Assembly: GCA_965230275.1 (NCBI GenBank)
Contig: CBDDKO010000002.1
Span: 2,542,001-2,606,000 of the forward strand
Reading direction: 5' to 3'
DNA: 64,000 nucleotides
DNA from: JAJRRS01 sp965230275
GTDB taxonomy: Bacteria > Planctomycetota > Phycisphaerae > Phycisphaerales > Phycisphaeraceae
Shown here: piece by piece, positions 24,179 through 37,411 of the stretch
How positions within the stretch are numbered: position 1 is the stretch's first letter
Layout of the letters: each line of letters starts with the position of its first letter
Program-made: the position numbers and the translations under genes
Notes under the pieces: model-generated
The model's input: only the letters and a program-made list of their open reading frames with translations
What the model was told of the DNA's origin: nothing
Database searches by the model: none

Positions 24179-25930
24179 ATGGACGACACGCGCACCCAAC
24201 AGGCGCTGGACGAGTTAGCCGACCTGTTCCTCTCCGGGCAGGCCCCTGCCAACCCATCACAGGACACCCCCGCGCCCCCGGCTGATGAAGCCAAGCCCGG
24301 CCCCGGCGACGCGCTGACCGGGCCCGCCCCGATCCGCCTTGGCCCGAAGCTCCGCGGCCAGGCCCAGCCGCCGGTTACGCCACCCGCCAAGCCACCGGCC
24401 CCGGCCATAGACCCGCAAACCGTCGAGGGGAACGCGCCCCTGCGCCTGCATACCGATGCGTCGGACCCGCTTGAGCCGGACGATCTGCTGGATGAAACCG
24501 AAGCGGCCGAAGACTTCTCGATCGATGATGAACCGCAGCACGCGGTTGCTATCGAAGCCGTCATGCTCGGCAACCTGCCCGGGCTGAGCGGGCCTTGGCT
24601 GACACAGTACGCCCAGCTGCTCGCGCAGCAAGAAGGCCCCGTCGCCATCCTGCACATCGATGATGATCTGATTGACCTGGAGTTGGTCGAGCCGACCGAT
24701 CCCGAATCCGACAGCCGGGGCGTGTCTCTGCGCATGCCGCCGGGCGGTGGGCAGATCGATCCGGTCACTGTGCTCGATGCGCTGCTCGCCAGCCATGACA
24801 CCGCGCCCGGCACGATCCTGGTCCACGTCGATCCGCTGAATGATCAGCAGGGGCTCACCCGGGCCCTGACGATCGACGACTGGACCGTCATGTGCGGGGC
24901 GGACGACCTGGCGATTGTCGGCGGGTACGGCATGCTCAAGCGCATGGTCGAAGACAACCCCGACGTGGCCGGCAAGCGCGTAGGCCTGATGATCATGGGA
25001 TCAGACCCCAAGGACAGCCAGGCCGCGGCTCGGAAGTTCCAGTCCGCCGCTGAGAGTTTCCTGGAGACGCCGGTGCAGTTGCTTGGCTGGCAGAAGCAGA
25101 TGGTTCCGGTGAACCTACGGCACCTGGGCCGATTCGAAGATGTGCAGTCGGCCTGGCCCCGGCTTGCCCGGTGGTTCGAGCGCTGTGAAGCCAGTGAAAT
25201 CCAGTTGGTCGAAGAGCCCATCTTCCAGAACGAGCCGGCGCCGACGCCCGACTATCAGCCCCCCGCACCACCCAAGCCGGTCCCTGCCCCCGCCGCACTG
25301 GGCCACCGCGAGACCCCGCCACGCTTCCAGCCGCGTCAACGCCCGGAGCCTTCGGTTCCCACCCCGGCATTGGCCGAGCCCGCAGCTGTGTATGAAGCGC
25401 CGCAACCGATCGAGCCGCCACCAGCGCCTAAGCCGCAGCCCATCGAAGTCGCCCCGGCCCCGCAGCCGCAACCACGACCTGAGCCCGAGCCGCAGGTCGA
25501 GCTGGCGATCGATGAACCCGACCTGGTTGAGCTACTCATGGCAGGCCCCGGCGAGGTGCCCGGCGGGATCGCGATGGAAGCCCGTTGCCCGCATCAGCCC
25601 AACACCCAGCTCATGCTCGATCAGGCCGGCCGGCTGCACCTGCTGCACCGCCACGACTCCGAAGCCGACGGCCTGGAAGGATTGCAACCGGCGATGGTCG
25701 ATCTGCTGCAGGCCCGCAAGTGGGTCTATGAGCACATTGAACTGCTGCAACTGACCCAGCGCCAACTCAGCTTCGACTACGAGGCCGAGCCCGTATTACA
25801 CCTGTTCACCGACCGCGCCGACTGGGCCACCGCCCTGGCGACGCGCCTCGGCGAAGCCCTGAAACTGCACCTGCTGCAGGCGGTCGAAGTCGGCGACCAG
25901 CAAGCATGGTTCTGTACGCCGCTGAACTGA
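24179..25930 (+). CDS. Large ParA/MinD-like partner protein lacking a P-loop
   Basis: An unassigned 583-residue protein. Residues 1-115 are Pro/Ala-rich and acidic. Residues 120-325 have the hydrophobic pattern of a MinD/ParA fold (GPVAILHIDDDLIDLELV, GTILVHVDPLND, TVMCGADDLAIVGGYGMLKR, KRVGLMIMGSDPKDSQAAARKF), but no Walker A Lys is visible. Residues 345-435 are a Pro-Ala-Gln-Glu linker with PxP repeats. The C-terminus (440-583) is a second globular domain. It lies in tandem with the ParA-CBM48 gene and may form a pseudo-ATPase partner for it, which is inference. Confidence 0.6.
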   Translation: MDDTRTQQALDELADLFLSGQAPANPSQDTPAPPADEAKPGPGDALTGPAPIRLGPKLRGQAQPPVTPPAKPPAPAIDPQTVEGNAPLRLHTDASDPLEPDDLLDETEAAEDFSIDDEPQHAVAIEAVMLGNLPGLSGPWLTQYAQLLAQQEGPVAILHIDDDLIDLELVEPTDPESDSRGVSLRMPPGGGQIDPVTVLDALLASHDTAPGTILVHVDPLNDQQGLTRALTIDDWTVMCGADDLAIVGGYGMLKRMVEDNPDVAGKRVGLMIMGSDPKDSQAAARKFQSAAESFLETPVQLLGWQKQMVPVNLRHLGRFEDVQSAWPRLARWFERCEASEIQLVEEPIFQNEPAPTPDYQPPAPPKPVPAPAALGHRETPPRFQPRQRPEPSVPTPALAEPAAVYEAPQPIEPPPAPKPQPIEVAPAPQPQPRPEPEPQVELAIDEPDLVELLMAGPGEVPGGIAMEARCPHQPNTQLMLDQAGRLHLLHRHDSEADGLEGLQPAMVDLLQARKWVYEHIELLQLTQRQLSFDYEAEPVLHLFTDRADWATALATRLGEALKLHLLQAVEVGDQQAWFCTPLN

Positions 25931-26007
25931 CCGCCGCTCCCCTACTACCTTCCTTTCCCACCGCACCAGGCCTGTCACCCGGCAGGTTCTGGTGCAGACA
26001 GAGTCGG

Positions 26008-29000
26008 TCAGTGTCGGCGCCGATTGCCTGTCAGCATCAGACCGCCCATCATCAACCAAGCGATTAGGGCGGGTTCCGGGACTGATGTCACAGCGCCGGG
26101 TGGTGTGCCTGTGTTCCAGCTGTTCAGCAAGGCGTCGAGATCGTCAAGGCCGACAAACCCATCGCCGCTTGCGTCCCCGGCCGACCAGTCGCCAACGCTG
26201 ACGGGTTGGTTCCACGCATTGATCAGGAGGTCCAGATCCTCCAAGCCGACGAATCCATCGCCATTCAGATCGCCGATGAGCGAGATGCGTGCTGAGACAG
26301 AGTCGGGGCCGTAGATCAAAGCTGCGCCGAGCCCCAGGCCGTCCAACTCTGGCGGGAGCTGCACGGTCAGTAAATCAAACCCGCCCAGCAGCGACGAGGC
26401 GGTGAGTACATCGAAGACGTCGCCTTCGTTCAGCCCGGTTGCGCCGGCATAATCCAGGAGCAGTTCGCCGCCGAGTGTTGCGTCGCCGACCACATCGATC
26501 CACCCCCCGGGCTCGACTTCAAGTGTGCCGGTGTTTTCAAGACCGGTGCCGACGATCAGCAGGGATGAACGCCCGTCGGGTCGGGTCTCGGCGCGGAGCG
26601 TGCCTTGGTTGCGTGTCGGGCCGGTGTCGGTGCCGATGAGCCCACGGCCGTCTCCGCCGATGACGGTGATGTCCTGGGAGATGATCAGTTCGTCGTCGAT
26701 AGTGGTGAAGCCACCAAACCCGCCGGGATAACCTTGCACGAAGCGCAATTCGCCCTGCCCGAGAAGCTGTCCACCGACAGCTAGCTGTAACTCACCGTGC
26801 CGGATCAGTGAGTCCGCCTCGATCGGCCCGCTCAGTGGCCCGGTCCACATCCGCAGCGTCGCGCCGTCGAGGGTGACGTCGTCCTGGATGACCGCCAACG
26901 AATAGGTGTTCAGCAAGTCGACATCCACCGCCAGTGTCAGGTTGTTAAAGACCACCGGGTCGCCGCCGGCCCGGCCGGGCACCATCAGCCGCTGTGTCGC
27001 AGAGCCGACGACTTCACCGTTAACCAGGCTGACCGAAAGGGGCAACTCGCCGCCCTGGCTGTACTGGCTGAGTTCGACGGTGTTGACCGCTGCGGGCAGT
27101 GTCCATGTCGCGCCGCCGAGGTCCAGGTCGCTCAGCAGCCTCATCGCGCCGCCGGTACCGGTCATGGTCGGAAGGTCGGCGAACGTGGTCGGCTGATCCA
27201 GCACCAGCAATCCACCGCCGTCGAACATCACGCCACCGCTCAGGGTCGTACCGTTGATAGCCGTGAGCGTGTGGCCCTGGCCGAGGAGTATTTGAGTCTG
27301 AAGGGCGACCGCGTCGAGCGTGGCGTTTGAGTTCCTGGCCTCTAAGAAGTGTCCCATCCGCAAAGGCGTGCCGTCGGTTGAGTCGATCGTCCCGCCGACG
27401 ACGAAGCTGATCCCGTAGAGCGTCCACTGTGTGTTGCCGTCGGCGTTCAGCGTGATGGTGTTGCCGGTGTTATCCAGCGTGCCGGAGTACAGGCCCCAGC
27501 CGCTGTTGGTCCGCGGGACGCTTGGCAGCGCGGCGCTACTCACGTTGTTGGACAAGACGACCGTGCTGTCGGTGACCACGGCCGCGTTACCGAGGACCTG
27601 CCCGTTCTCCAGCCAGAGGAAACCGTCATCAACACTGATCGATCCGTCGTTCTGGACATCGAAAGACACCTGCACGACCCCGCCGTTGGTGGCGCTGACT
27701 GTGCCGGCGGCGGTGTTGGCGCCCCCGAAGAAGCGGAACTTGCCGCCGTTAGTTGCCGAGACCTGGCCGCTCTGCGTTCCGGCATCGAACCGGACCGATC
27801 CGTTGTTCGTGACTACGATCGAGCCGGTGTTGTGGGTGTTGCCTTCCAGCTGGATATCGCCGTCGTCGGCAAGGATCATGCCCTGCTGTGACAGGTCCGA
27901 TTCGATGTCCAGCCGATCATGCGCCAAGGCCTCGATCGTCCCGAGGTTGGTCAGTGTGCTGGCGCTGCTGGATTCGATTTCCGCCGCGTAGGACCCCCCG
28001 CGCACGGTCAGGTCGGCACCGATCGTCAGTGGTTCACTGAAGTTCAGCCCGTCGTTCAGTTCAAGCAGGCCCATCCCGTCGAGAGTCGATCCGACCGCCG
28101 GATCGTCGCCGATGACCGACATCAGGTCGCCGTTGAAGAAAAAGTGTTTGTTGATCGTCAGCCCGCCGCGGACCTCGACATCGGCGCTCGAGCCAAAGAT
28201 ATCTACGTCGGTGTCGAGCACCACGCCTTGGTTCAGTTCAAGCCGCAATAGCCTGTTATCGAACGCATGGCTAAAGAGCTTGGCCCCGTCTAGGCCCTCG
28301 ACGCGCCCGCCGTTGATTGTATTGATGTACCACAGCTGCAGGGAGCCGGTCGAAGCGTCGAGCGTGAGGGTGTTGCCGGCGTTTTCAAGCGTGGCTTGCA
28401 GCAGAAACTGACCCGTGCCTTGCGATTCAAGCGTGCCTAACGTGGTGGTATCGATCGTGCCGGCCAGGGTGAACGTCCCCCCATCTTCGACCCTATAGAC
28501 CCCATCGTTTTGCCAGGCGTCTCGCATCCACAGGAACATGTGCCCGCCGCTGCGTGCCGTCACCAGGCCGTAATTCTCCATCGCCAGCGTGTATATCCAG
28601 AGGTCTGAGCCGGTGTCGTCCGGGTCCCCCTCGGCTGCAAGCACGCCGTAGTTAATCAAACGATCCGGGTCGTAGATAAACGATGTGGGGTGGTAGGTGA
28701 TCCGGGGACTGCCGGTGTCGTTCTCACGCGAACCGACCACTTCCACACCCGATCCGATCGTCAGTTGGTGCCCCGGGGCGATGCCGGAGTGTGAGCTGCG
28801 CACAAGGTTGATGTCCCCGGTGTTGACCAGGTGAATCCGCCCGGACCCGCCGATGGTGTTCGTTCCGAGGAACTCCCACAGCCCGCGCAGCTCGACGTCG
28901 GCGCTATTGAGCGTCAGGTTGTTGGTGATCGTGGTGGTGTTGCCGTCGGCGTAACTGACATCACCACTGAGCGTGGCGTTGTTGAGTGTGTTGCCTGGTA

Positions 29001-29070
29001 CGGCCGTGGCCGATGTCAGGAACATAGCTGCGGCGACAGTGATACTGCTATATTGAAAACCGCTTTGCAT
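26008..29070 (-). CDS. Large exported beta-repeat protein with dockerin-like repeats and PEP-CTERM
   Basis: About 1020 residues from the ATG at 29070, with a signal peptide (SSITVAAAMFLTSATAVPG). The long middle consists of Asn/Thr/Gly-rich beta-strand repeats (NNATLSGDVSYADGNTT and many LENTGN/LTLDAS-type units) like autotransporter passenger helices. Near the C-terminus are two calcium-loop repeats (GDLNGDGFVGLEDLDLLINA and GDASGDGFVGLDDLDALLNS). The end is VPEPALIAWLMMGGLMLTGNR, a PEP-CTERM sorting signal. It is probably exported and processed by an exosortase-like system. Ligand unknown. Confidence 0.82.
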   Translation of the reverse strand: MQSGFQYSSITVAAAMFLTSATAVPGNTLNNATLSGDVSYADGNTTTITNNLTLNSADVELRGLWEFLGTNTIGGSGRIHLVNTGDINLVRSSHSGIAPGHQLTIGSGVEVVGSRENDTGSPRITYHPTSFIYDPDRLINYGVLAAEGDPDDTGSDLWIYTLAMENYGLVTARSGGHMFLWMRDAWQNDGVYRVEDGGTFTLAGTIDTTTLGTLESQGTGQFLLQATLENAGNTLTLDASTGSLQLWYINTINGGRVEGLDGAKLFSHAFDNRLLRLELNQGVVLDTDVDIFGSSADVEVRGGLTINKHFFFNGDLMSVIGDDPAVGSTLDGMGLLELNDGLNFSEPLTIGADLTVRGGSYAAEIESSSASTLTNLGTIEALAHDRLDIESDLSQQGMILADDGDIQLEGNTHNTGSIVVTNNGSVRFDAGTQSGQVSATNGGKFRFFGGANTAAGTVSATNGGVVQVSFDVQNDGSISVDDGFLWLENGQVLGNAAVVTDSTVVLSNNVSSAALPSVPRTNSGWGLYSGTLDNTGNTITLNADGNTQWTLYGISFVVGGTIDSTDGTPLRMGHFLEARNSNATLDAVALQTQILLGQGHTLTAINGTTLSGGVMFDGGGLLVLDQPTTFADLPTMTGTGGAMRLLSDLDLGGATWTLPAAVNTVELSQYSQGGELPLSVSLVNGEVVGSATQRLMVPGRAGGDPVVFNNLTLAVDVDLLNTYSLAVIQDDVTLDGATLRMWTGPLSGPIEADSLIRHGELQLAVGGQLLGQGELRFVQGYPGGFGGFTTIDDELIISQDITVIGGDGRGLIGTDTGPTRNQGTLRAETRPDGRSSLLIVGTGLENTGTLEVEPGGWIDVVGDATLGGELLLDYAGATGLNEGDVFDVLTASSLLGGFDLLTVQLPPELDGLGLGAALIYGPDSVSARISLIGDLNGDGFVGLEDLDLLINAWNQPVSVGDWSAGDASGDGFVGLDDLDALLNSWNTGTPPGAVTSVPEPALIAWLMMGGLMLTGNRRRH

Positions 29071-29226
29071 GGTCAGGCCCTCGGCCCCGGGATAACGACA
29101 AGTTAGAGCATTACTGGACACCGATCCAGTACTCTTGCGCGAAATTCGTCCAACAACTGCCAATCTGGCGGGTTTTGGTGCCGTTTCGGCATACAAATAT
29201 CGCAAAAATAAGGGTTTAGGGCATAT

Positions 29227-29232
29227 TATAAT
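29227..29232 (+). promoter_or_regulatory. Possible -10 element upstream of the J-protein gene
   Basis: A perfect TATAAT lies about 85 bp before the J-protein start in a short AT-rich stretch. No good -35 box and no CIRCE inverted repeat could be found, so heat-shock control by HrcA is not supported. Confidence 0.35.
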
Positions 29233-29315
29233 GGCGCGGGGTTTGCAGTATGCCCTTAGGACACCCGGGGCCGGCGCTGTGCCGCGCCCGGGGATATCCG
29301 GATTTGGGGATAGCC

Positions 29316-30269
29316 ATGGGCGTGAAGTTTCAGGATTACTACCAGACACTCGGTGTGAAGCGCGACGCTTCGCAGGAAGAGATCCAGCGCGCTTACCGCA
29401 AGCTGGCCCGGCAGTACCACCCGGATATGAATAAGGACGAGGGGGCGGACGCCAAGTTCAAGCAGGTCTCCGAGGCGTACGAGGTCTTGAAGGACCCGGA
29501 CAAGCGCAAGCGCTACGACACACTCGGGGCCAACTGGCAAGCGGGCCAGGAGTTCCGCCCGCCGCCGGGCTGGGAAGGCCGGTTCCGTGGGGCGGGTAAT
29601 CCCGGGGGTGGGGGCGGTTTCCAGTTCAATGCCGGTGGGCAGTTCAGCGACTTCTTTGAAGCGATCTTCGGTCAGATGGCCGCCGGAAGTGGGGGTGGAA
29701 GTGGTGGCGCGTCGGGCTTTGAAGAGTTCTTTGGCGGAGCGCGCCAACAGGCCCGTCCCCAGGCGGCGCCGATGCAGGAAGCGCCGATCAGCATCAGCCT
29801 GCACGAAGCGTTCCACGGCTCGACACGCACGCTGCAGCTGCAAGGCCCGTCGGGTCAGAAGTCGGTCGAGGTCAAGATCCCGGCCGGCACGACCCACGGC
29901 GCCAAGATCCGCCTGGCTGGGGAAGGCTTGATCCTCAAGGTCACGGTTGCGCACGACCCCCGTTTCACGCTGGTCGGCCGAGACCTGACTACCGACCTGA
30001 CGCTCGCGCCTTGGCAGGCGGCGCTCGGCGACAAGGCCGAGGTCCAGACCATGGAAGAAGCTGTGAGCCTGAACATCCCCGCGGGCAGCAGCAGCGGGCA
30101 GAAGCTGCGTCTGAAGGGCAAAGGTCTACCGAATCCCAAGGCCGGTGCGGACGCGGGCGACCTCTACGTCCGGCTGATGATCGCGGTGCCCAAACCGCTG
30201 ACCGACCGGGAGCGTGAACTTTACGAACAACTGAAAGATGCTTCGGATGACCGATCCGAGCAGTCATAA
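29316..30269 (+). CDS. Type-B J-domain co-chaperone (CbpA-like)
   Basis: A 317-residue DnaJ-family co-chaperone that stimulates DnaK. The J domain is at residues 7-70 (YYQTLGVKRDASQEEIQRAY, HPD motif, EAYEVLKDPDKRKRYD). A Gly/Phe-rich segment follows (GGGGGFQFNAGGQFSDFFEA). Two beta-barrel substrate domains come next (ISISLHEAFHGSTRTLQLQG and VEVKIPAGTTHGAKIRLAGEG). There is no Cys-rich zinc domain, so it is the CbpA class. The ATG at 29316 follows GGGGA. clpB starts 18 bp after its stop, so the pair is an operon linking Hsp40 to the disaggregase. Confidence 0.9.
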   Translation: MGVKFQDYYQTLGVKRDASQEEIQRAYRKLARQYHPDMNKDEGADAKFKQVSEAYEVLKDPDKRKRYDTLGANWQAGQEFRPPPGWEGRFRGAGNPGGGGGFQFNAGGQFSDFFEAIFGQMAAGSGGGSGGASGFEEFFGGARQQARPQAAPMQEAPISISLHEAFHGSTRTLQLQGPSGQKSVEVKIPAGTTHGAKIRLAGEGLILKVTVAHDPRFTLVGRDLTTDLTLAPWQAALGDKAEVQTMEEAVSLNIPAGSSSGQKLRLKGKGLPNPKAGADAGDLYVRLMIAVPKPLTDRERELYEQLKDASDDRSEQS

Positions 30270-30287
30270 ATCCGAGGGAGACTTGTT

Positions 30288-32894
<2,607 letters not shown>

Positions 32895-33280
32895 TCCCGG
32901 CTGGCTAATAATGTGGATGGTTGAGTATCAGGTAAATTTAGGCCACGATTCCCCCCAGATTGACAATATCTCCATAAACCTAATGTGTTTAGCTTGTTAA
33001 CTACCGCCCATTGCGCAAGACTTGGGTTAAATCACATAATAGGGTCTGGCCCTATAGGCTTGTATCGCTATACTGCTGTTGTCACGCGCCGTGTGCGTGT
33101 GGTTATGGATGGGAGAGAGAATAAGGGCCATTACCGGCCCCCACGTCTCTACGGGCGCGTAGCCAGCATCCAAAACACACACGGCATGACCCTGCCGCTC
33201 CCCGACGGGACTGGTTTGTACTTTGTGTAGACGCATTCGTATTCACCGTTATTGTTCTATTTTCTAGGAGAGGAAGAATC
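32895..33280. other. Intergenic region between clpB and the LTD/PEP-CTERM gene
   Basis: 386 bp with a locally high AT content (about 32905-33060). It includes a TATACT at 33069-33074 that could be a -10 element for the next gene. An 81-codon frame here (32985) has no ribosome site and unusual composition and was not accepted. No tRNA or terminator with a U-tract was seen. Confidence 0.5.
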
Positions 33281-33970
33281 ATGACCAAAGGCATCTTTAC
33301 CGCTGCCGCTCTGCTGGCCGCCAGCACCGCTGCAAACGCCAACCTGATCATCTCGGAAGTCGTCGACGCGACGCTTTCCGGCGGCAACCCCAAGTACGTC
33401 GAGATCACCAACACCGGTGCGACCGACTTCACCTTCGCTGGCGGCGGCATCGTCGTTCAGTCCAACTCGAGTAACGACCTGAACATCGACGTGGACCTCA
33501 CCGGTGTGACCATCACCGCCGGCCAGTCCTATGTCATCCAGTCCAGCGCCAACAGCGGCCAGACCGTCTTCGAAAGCACCTACGGCTTCGCGGCTGACCT
33601 GTACACCCCGGCGTTCTTCTCCAACGGCGATGACCGCTACATCCTCGCGACCGCCGACGACGGCGGCGGCGTTGCCACCGTTCTCGCCGACATCCACGGC
33701 CAGATCGATACCGACGGTACCGGCTCGGGCTGGGAATACCTGGATGGCTACGCCTTCCGTAACCCCACCGCCATCACCGGTAACGGCGGCGTCTTCGCCA
33801 TCGGCGAGTGGACCCACGGCGGCGTGAACAGCCTGGAAACCGGCGACGACGCCACCGAGGCGCCCCTGATCGTCTCGCTGACCACCCCCGGCACCCACAA
33901 CTACGTCCCCGAGCCGGCCAGCCTCGTGCTGCTGGGCCTGGGTGGCGTGGCCATGCTCCGTCGCCGCTAA
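33281..33970 (+). CDS. Exported lamin-tail-domain PEP-CTERM protein
   Basis: A 229-residue protein with a clear signal peptide (MTKGIFTAAALLAASTAANA). A lamin-tail-type domain follows (NLIISEVVDATLSGGNPKYV, then EITNTGATDF). The C-terminal sorting signal is VPEPASLVLLGLGGVAMLRR. GGAG lies upstream of the ATG. Codons are strongly biased to GGC/GTC/AAC, as in highly expressed genes. It is probably exported and anchored or processed by an exosortase-type system. Role unknown. Confidence 0.85.
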   Translation: MTKGIFTAAALLAASTAANANLIISEVVDATLSGGNPKYVEITNTGATDFTFAGGGIVVQSNSSNDLNIDVDLTGVTITAGQSYVIQSSANSGQTVFESTYGFAADLYTPAFFSNGDDRYILATADDGGGVATVLADIHGQIDTDGTGSGWEYLDGYAFRNPTAITGNGGVFAIGEWTHGGVNSLETGDDATEAPLIVSLTTPGTHNYVPEPASLVLLGLGGVAMLRRR

Positions 33971-34321
33971 TCGGCCTCGGATTGGGCCTGAATCAGGCTC
34001 AATATTGCTAATCAACAGGGGTGGGTCATAACCGGCCCACCCCTGCTTTCGGCCCGGACTGGACGACCGATAATACCGGCCGCCAAACAGCTCCAAGGCG
34101 GAATGGTCCGGATTTTAGTACCGCCCGTGAATTTTGCGCATGCCTACAATTTTGTAGCTTCGTGATATCGCCTCGGCGGTGTAGAATGGCTTGGTCATTT
34201 ATGGGGTGCCTGCCCGCAGGCGTGTGTGACATCATCGTTCGCACTTGTTCCCGAGGAATCGGGCGGACGCTTTATGGTGCCACCCCCCATAGCCACTCGA
34301 TCAAGCACAGGGACGATTAGG
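33971..34321. other. Intergenic region before the prepilin-type gene
   Basis: About 350 bp. Apart from the terminator at 34016-34049 it holds a short palindrome, CTACAA TT TTGTAG (34144-34157), of unknown meaning, and a leader upstream of the prepilin-type gene. No further gene recognised. Confidence 0.5.
34016..34049 (+). terminator. Terminator after the LTD/PEP-CTERM gene
   Basis: A 10-bp perfect stem (CAGGGGTGGG / CCCACCCCTG) with a 10-nt loop is followed by CTTTC, 45 bp after the stop codon. The U-tract is short, so strength is uncertain. Confidence 0.6.
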
Positions 34322-35284
<963 letters not shown>

Positions 35285-35411
35285 TTGCAAAGAGCCGACC
35301 GCCCGTGAAGTGGGGTCGGTGACGGGAGATAGAGAAGCCTAGTGGAGACAGTTTATAAGTGCGCGTGCACTTTCGACTTAATTTTGTTTATCAATCTTTA
35401 TTTGGGAGATC

Positions 35412-37199
35412 ATGATGTTTTCTAAGTCACACTTACTCAGCGTCCTTGGGGCCGGCCTGATGGTCGTCGCGGTCCCGTCCGTCGCTTCGGCCGCGGCCGA
35501 CGGCGGATTCTTCGTCCACGTCAATCAGCAGCAGAACAACTCGGACAGCCGCCGTTCGGTCACGTTCTATGATGCCGATGACATGTCCGCTCCTATCTTC
35601 AGCGTCTTCCCCGGTTTCGAGGGCGGGACCAACTTCGAAGAGGTCGAAGCCATCGACGTTGACCCGGTCACCGGTGATGTCTACATGCTGGCCTTCGACA
35701 GCGGCAGCCCCGGCGTGCCCGACACCAACGGCATCCCCGACAGCCAGGGCGTGCTGGACCTCTACCGCATCGACTTCCAGGCCGCTTACAACTATTGGGA
35801 AGCCAACCTGGAAGGCAAGGACGTGCGTGGTCTGGGCCTGGTTAACGCCCCCAGCCCCGTCCCCGCTGCCCCCAACAACACCAACCTGGACTACGTCACC
35901 TTCGGTAACGGCCCGACCTTCACCGACTTCTCCAGCGCCCACAGCAACACCGTGGCTTTGCCCGGCGTGGTAGAGAAAATCGGCGAAGTTCGCAAGAACG
36001 AAGGCGGCCAGGGCTTCTTTGACTACTCCCTTGAGTTCATCGACGAGAACACCCTGCTGCTCCTCGACGACTCTACCGCCCCCGATTCGGCTGAGTCCCC
36101 CGCGACCGACCACACCGTCCGCATCCTCGAGCGCGTCAACACCGCTTCCGGCTTCGCGACCGTCTCCGGTACCGACGGCGGCTACAACCTCGGGACTACC
36201 GAGAGCTGGGAATCCCGCACCATCCAGTTGGTCAACCAGGACTTCGCCGGTGGTGTCCCCGTCGGCCACAGCGAACCGGAATCAACCGCTTTCTACGAAG
36301 ACCCCATCACCGGCGTCCGCGGCGTGTGGGTCACCGAGAGCGATTCCAGCGCCTCCACCCGTGGCGACGACATCGCCTTCCTCGAGCTTGACGCCAGCGG
36401 CAACAGCCTCGGCTACCGTGAACACCAGGTGGGTGCCGGCCCGACCTACCCCACCAGCTTCGCCCTGGATGACGACCCGTTCGTTAACGCCACACTCAAC
36501 GACGGCCAAGCCGACAACATCTTCGTCGATGCCGACACCGGCGACCTGATCATCATCGAATCCGGCTTCGGCGATAATGGTATCGCCACCGTCGGTGCCG
36601 ATCACGAACCCAGCGTCATCCGCCGTGAAGTCATCAGCTACGACAATGGCTCGGGTCGTATTCAGTTCGGTGCCTGGGGCCAGAAGCAGATCCTCAACCC
36701 CCTCAAGGACTCCGCTTTCCTTGAGCGCGGCCACTGGGGCGCTTATGACAGTGTCAACGACCTGGCCTACTTCATCGTCCCCGATACCGGCAACTTCCTG
36801 GCCGATATCTTCGTCATGGATGTAAACACAGGCGTGACCACTTCTTATCTAGATGTGGACGACAGCATCTCGCTGTTCTTCGGTGACTCCTTCGGTGACG
36901 TCGCCGACTTCTTTACCCTCGGTGTCGCCATCCCCGGCGATCTGGACGGCGACGGCTTTGTCGGCCTTAGCGACCTGGACATCATCCTCAACAACTGGAA
37001 CCAGAACGTCCCGCCGGCCAACCCGCTGGCTGACCCGACCGGCGATGGTTTTGTCGGCCTGGCTGACCTGGATATCATCCTGAACAACTGGAACGCCGGC
37101 ACGCCTCCGGCCGCCAGCGCCATCCCCGAACCCGCCTCCCTTGCCCTGTTTACCATCGCCGGCCTCTCGGCGCTGGCTCGGCGACGGGCTCGGGCGTAA
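35412..37199 (+). CDS. Exported PEP-CTERM protein with paired dockerin-like repeats
   Basis: A 595-residue exported protein: signal peptide (HLLSVLGAGLMVVAVPSVASA), then a long beta-rich domain possibly forming a propeller (VEAIDVDPVTGDVYMLAFDS and repeated acidic loops). Two calcium-loop repeats follow (GDLDGDGFVGLSDLDIILNN and DPTGDGFVGLADLDIILNN). The end is a PEP-CTERM signal (IPEPASLALFTIAGLSALAR). GGGAG precedes the ATGATG start. Codon bias is very strong, suggesting high expression. Same C-terminal architecture as the 26008 protein. Confidence 0.85.
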   Translation: MMFSKSHLLSVLGAGLMVVAVPSVASAAADGGFFVHVNQQQNNSDSRRSVTFYDADDMSAPIFSVFPGFEGGTNFEEVEAIDVDPVTGDVYMLAFDSGSPGVPDTNGIPDSQGVLDLYRIDFQAAYNYWEANLEGKDVRGLGLVNAPSPVPAAPNNTNLDYVTFGNGPTFTDFSSAHSNTVALPGVVEKIGEVRKNEGGQGFFDYSLEFIDENTLLLLDDSTAPDSAESPATDHTVRILERVNTASGFATVSGTDGGYNLGTTESWESRTIQLVNQDFAGGVPVGHSEPESTAFYEDPITGVRGVWVTESDSSASTRGDDIAFLELDASGNSLGYREHQVGAGPTYPTSFALDDDPFVNATLNDGQADNIFVDADTGDLIIIESGFGDNGIATVGADHEPSVIRREVISYDNGSGRIQFGAWGQKQILNPLKDSAFLERGHWGAYDSVNDLAYFIVPDTGNFLADIFVMDVNTGVTTSYLDVDDSISLFFGDSFGDVADFFTLGVAIPGDLDGDGFVGLSDLDIILNNWNQNVPPANPLADPTGDGFVGLADLDIILNNWNAGTPPAASAIPEPASLALFTIAGLSALARRRARA

Positions 37200-37212
37200 T
37201 TTTGTCGAAAAT

Positions 37213-37267
37213 CCCCCTAAACTCCGGCCGGAGCACTTGCTTCGGCCGGATTTGGGGGCTTAATTTT
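37213..37267 (+). terminator. Terminator after the 35412 gene
   Basis: A long interrupted stem (CCCCCTAAACTCCGGCCG with CGGCCGGATTTGGGGG) and a 12-nt loop are followed by CTTAATTTT. It begins 14 bp past the stop codon. Confidence 0.75.
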
Positions 37268-37411
37268 CACGGAATTCGAACCAAAAAAGGCTTCCAATAT
37301 GGACCTTCCCGTGATATAGTCTTAGAGCCGTTACTTCGAGGGCTCGTTACGCCCTTGTGATTATCAGTGTTTGAGTTACTCTTTTTTGTGGGATTCTTAA
37401 GGAGATTGAAG

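Noticed and set aside
29233..29315. Search for a CIRCE or other heat-shock inverted repeat before the J-protein and clpB genes
   Set aside because: No TTAGCACTC-N9-GAGTGCTAA-like repeat is present in the upstream region.
32985..33230. 81-codon frame between clpB and the LTD gene
   Set aside because: No ribosome site, Arg-rich composition and no codon bias; probably leader DNA.
34144..34157. CTACAA/TTGTAG palindrome as an operator of the prepilin-type gene
   Set aside because: It occurs only once that I can see, is short, and no regulator is nearby, so it may be chance.
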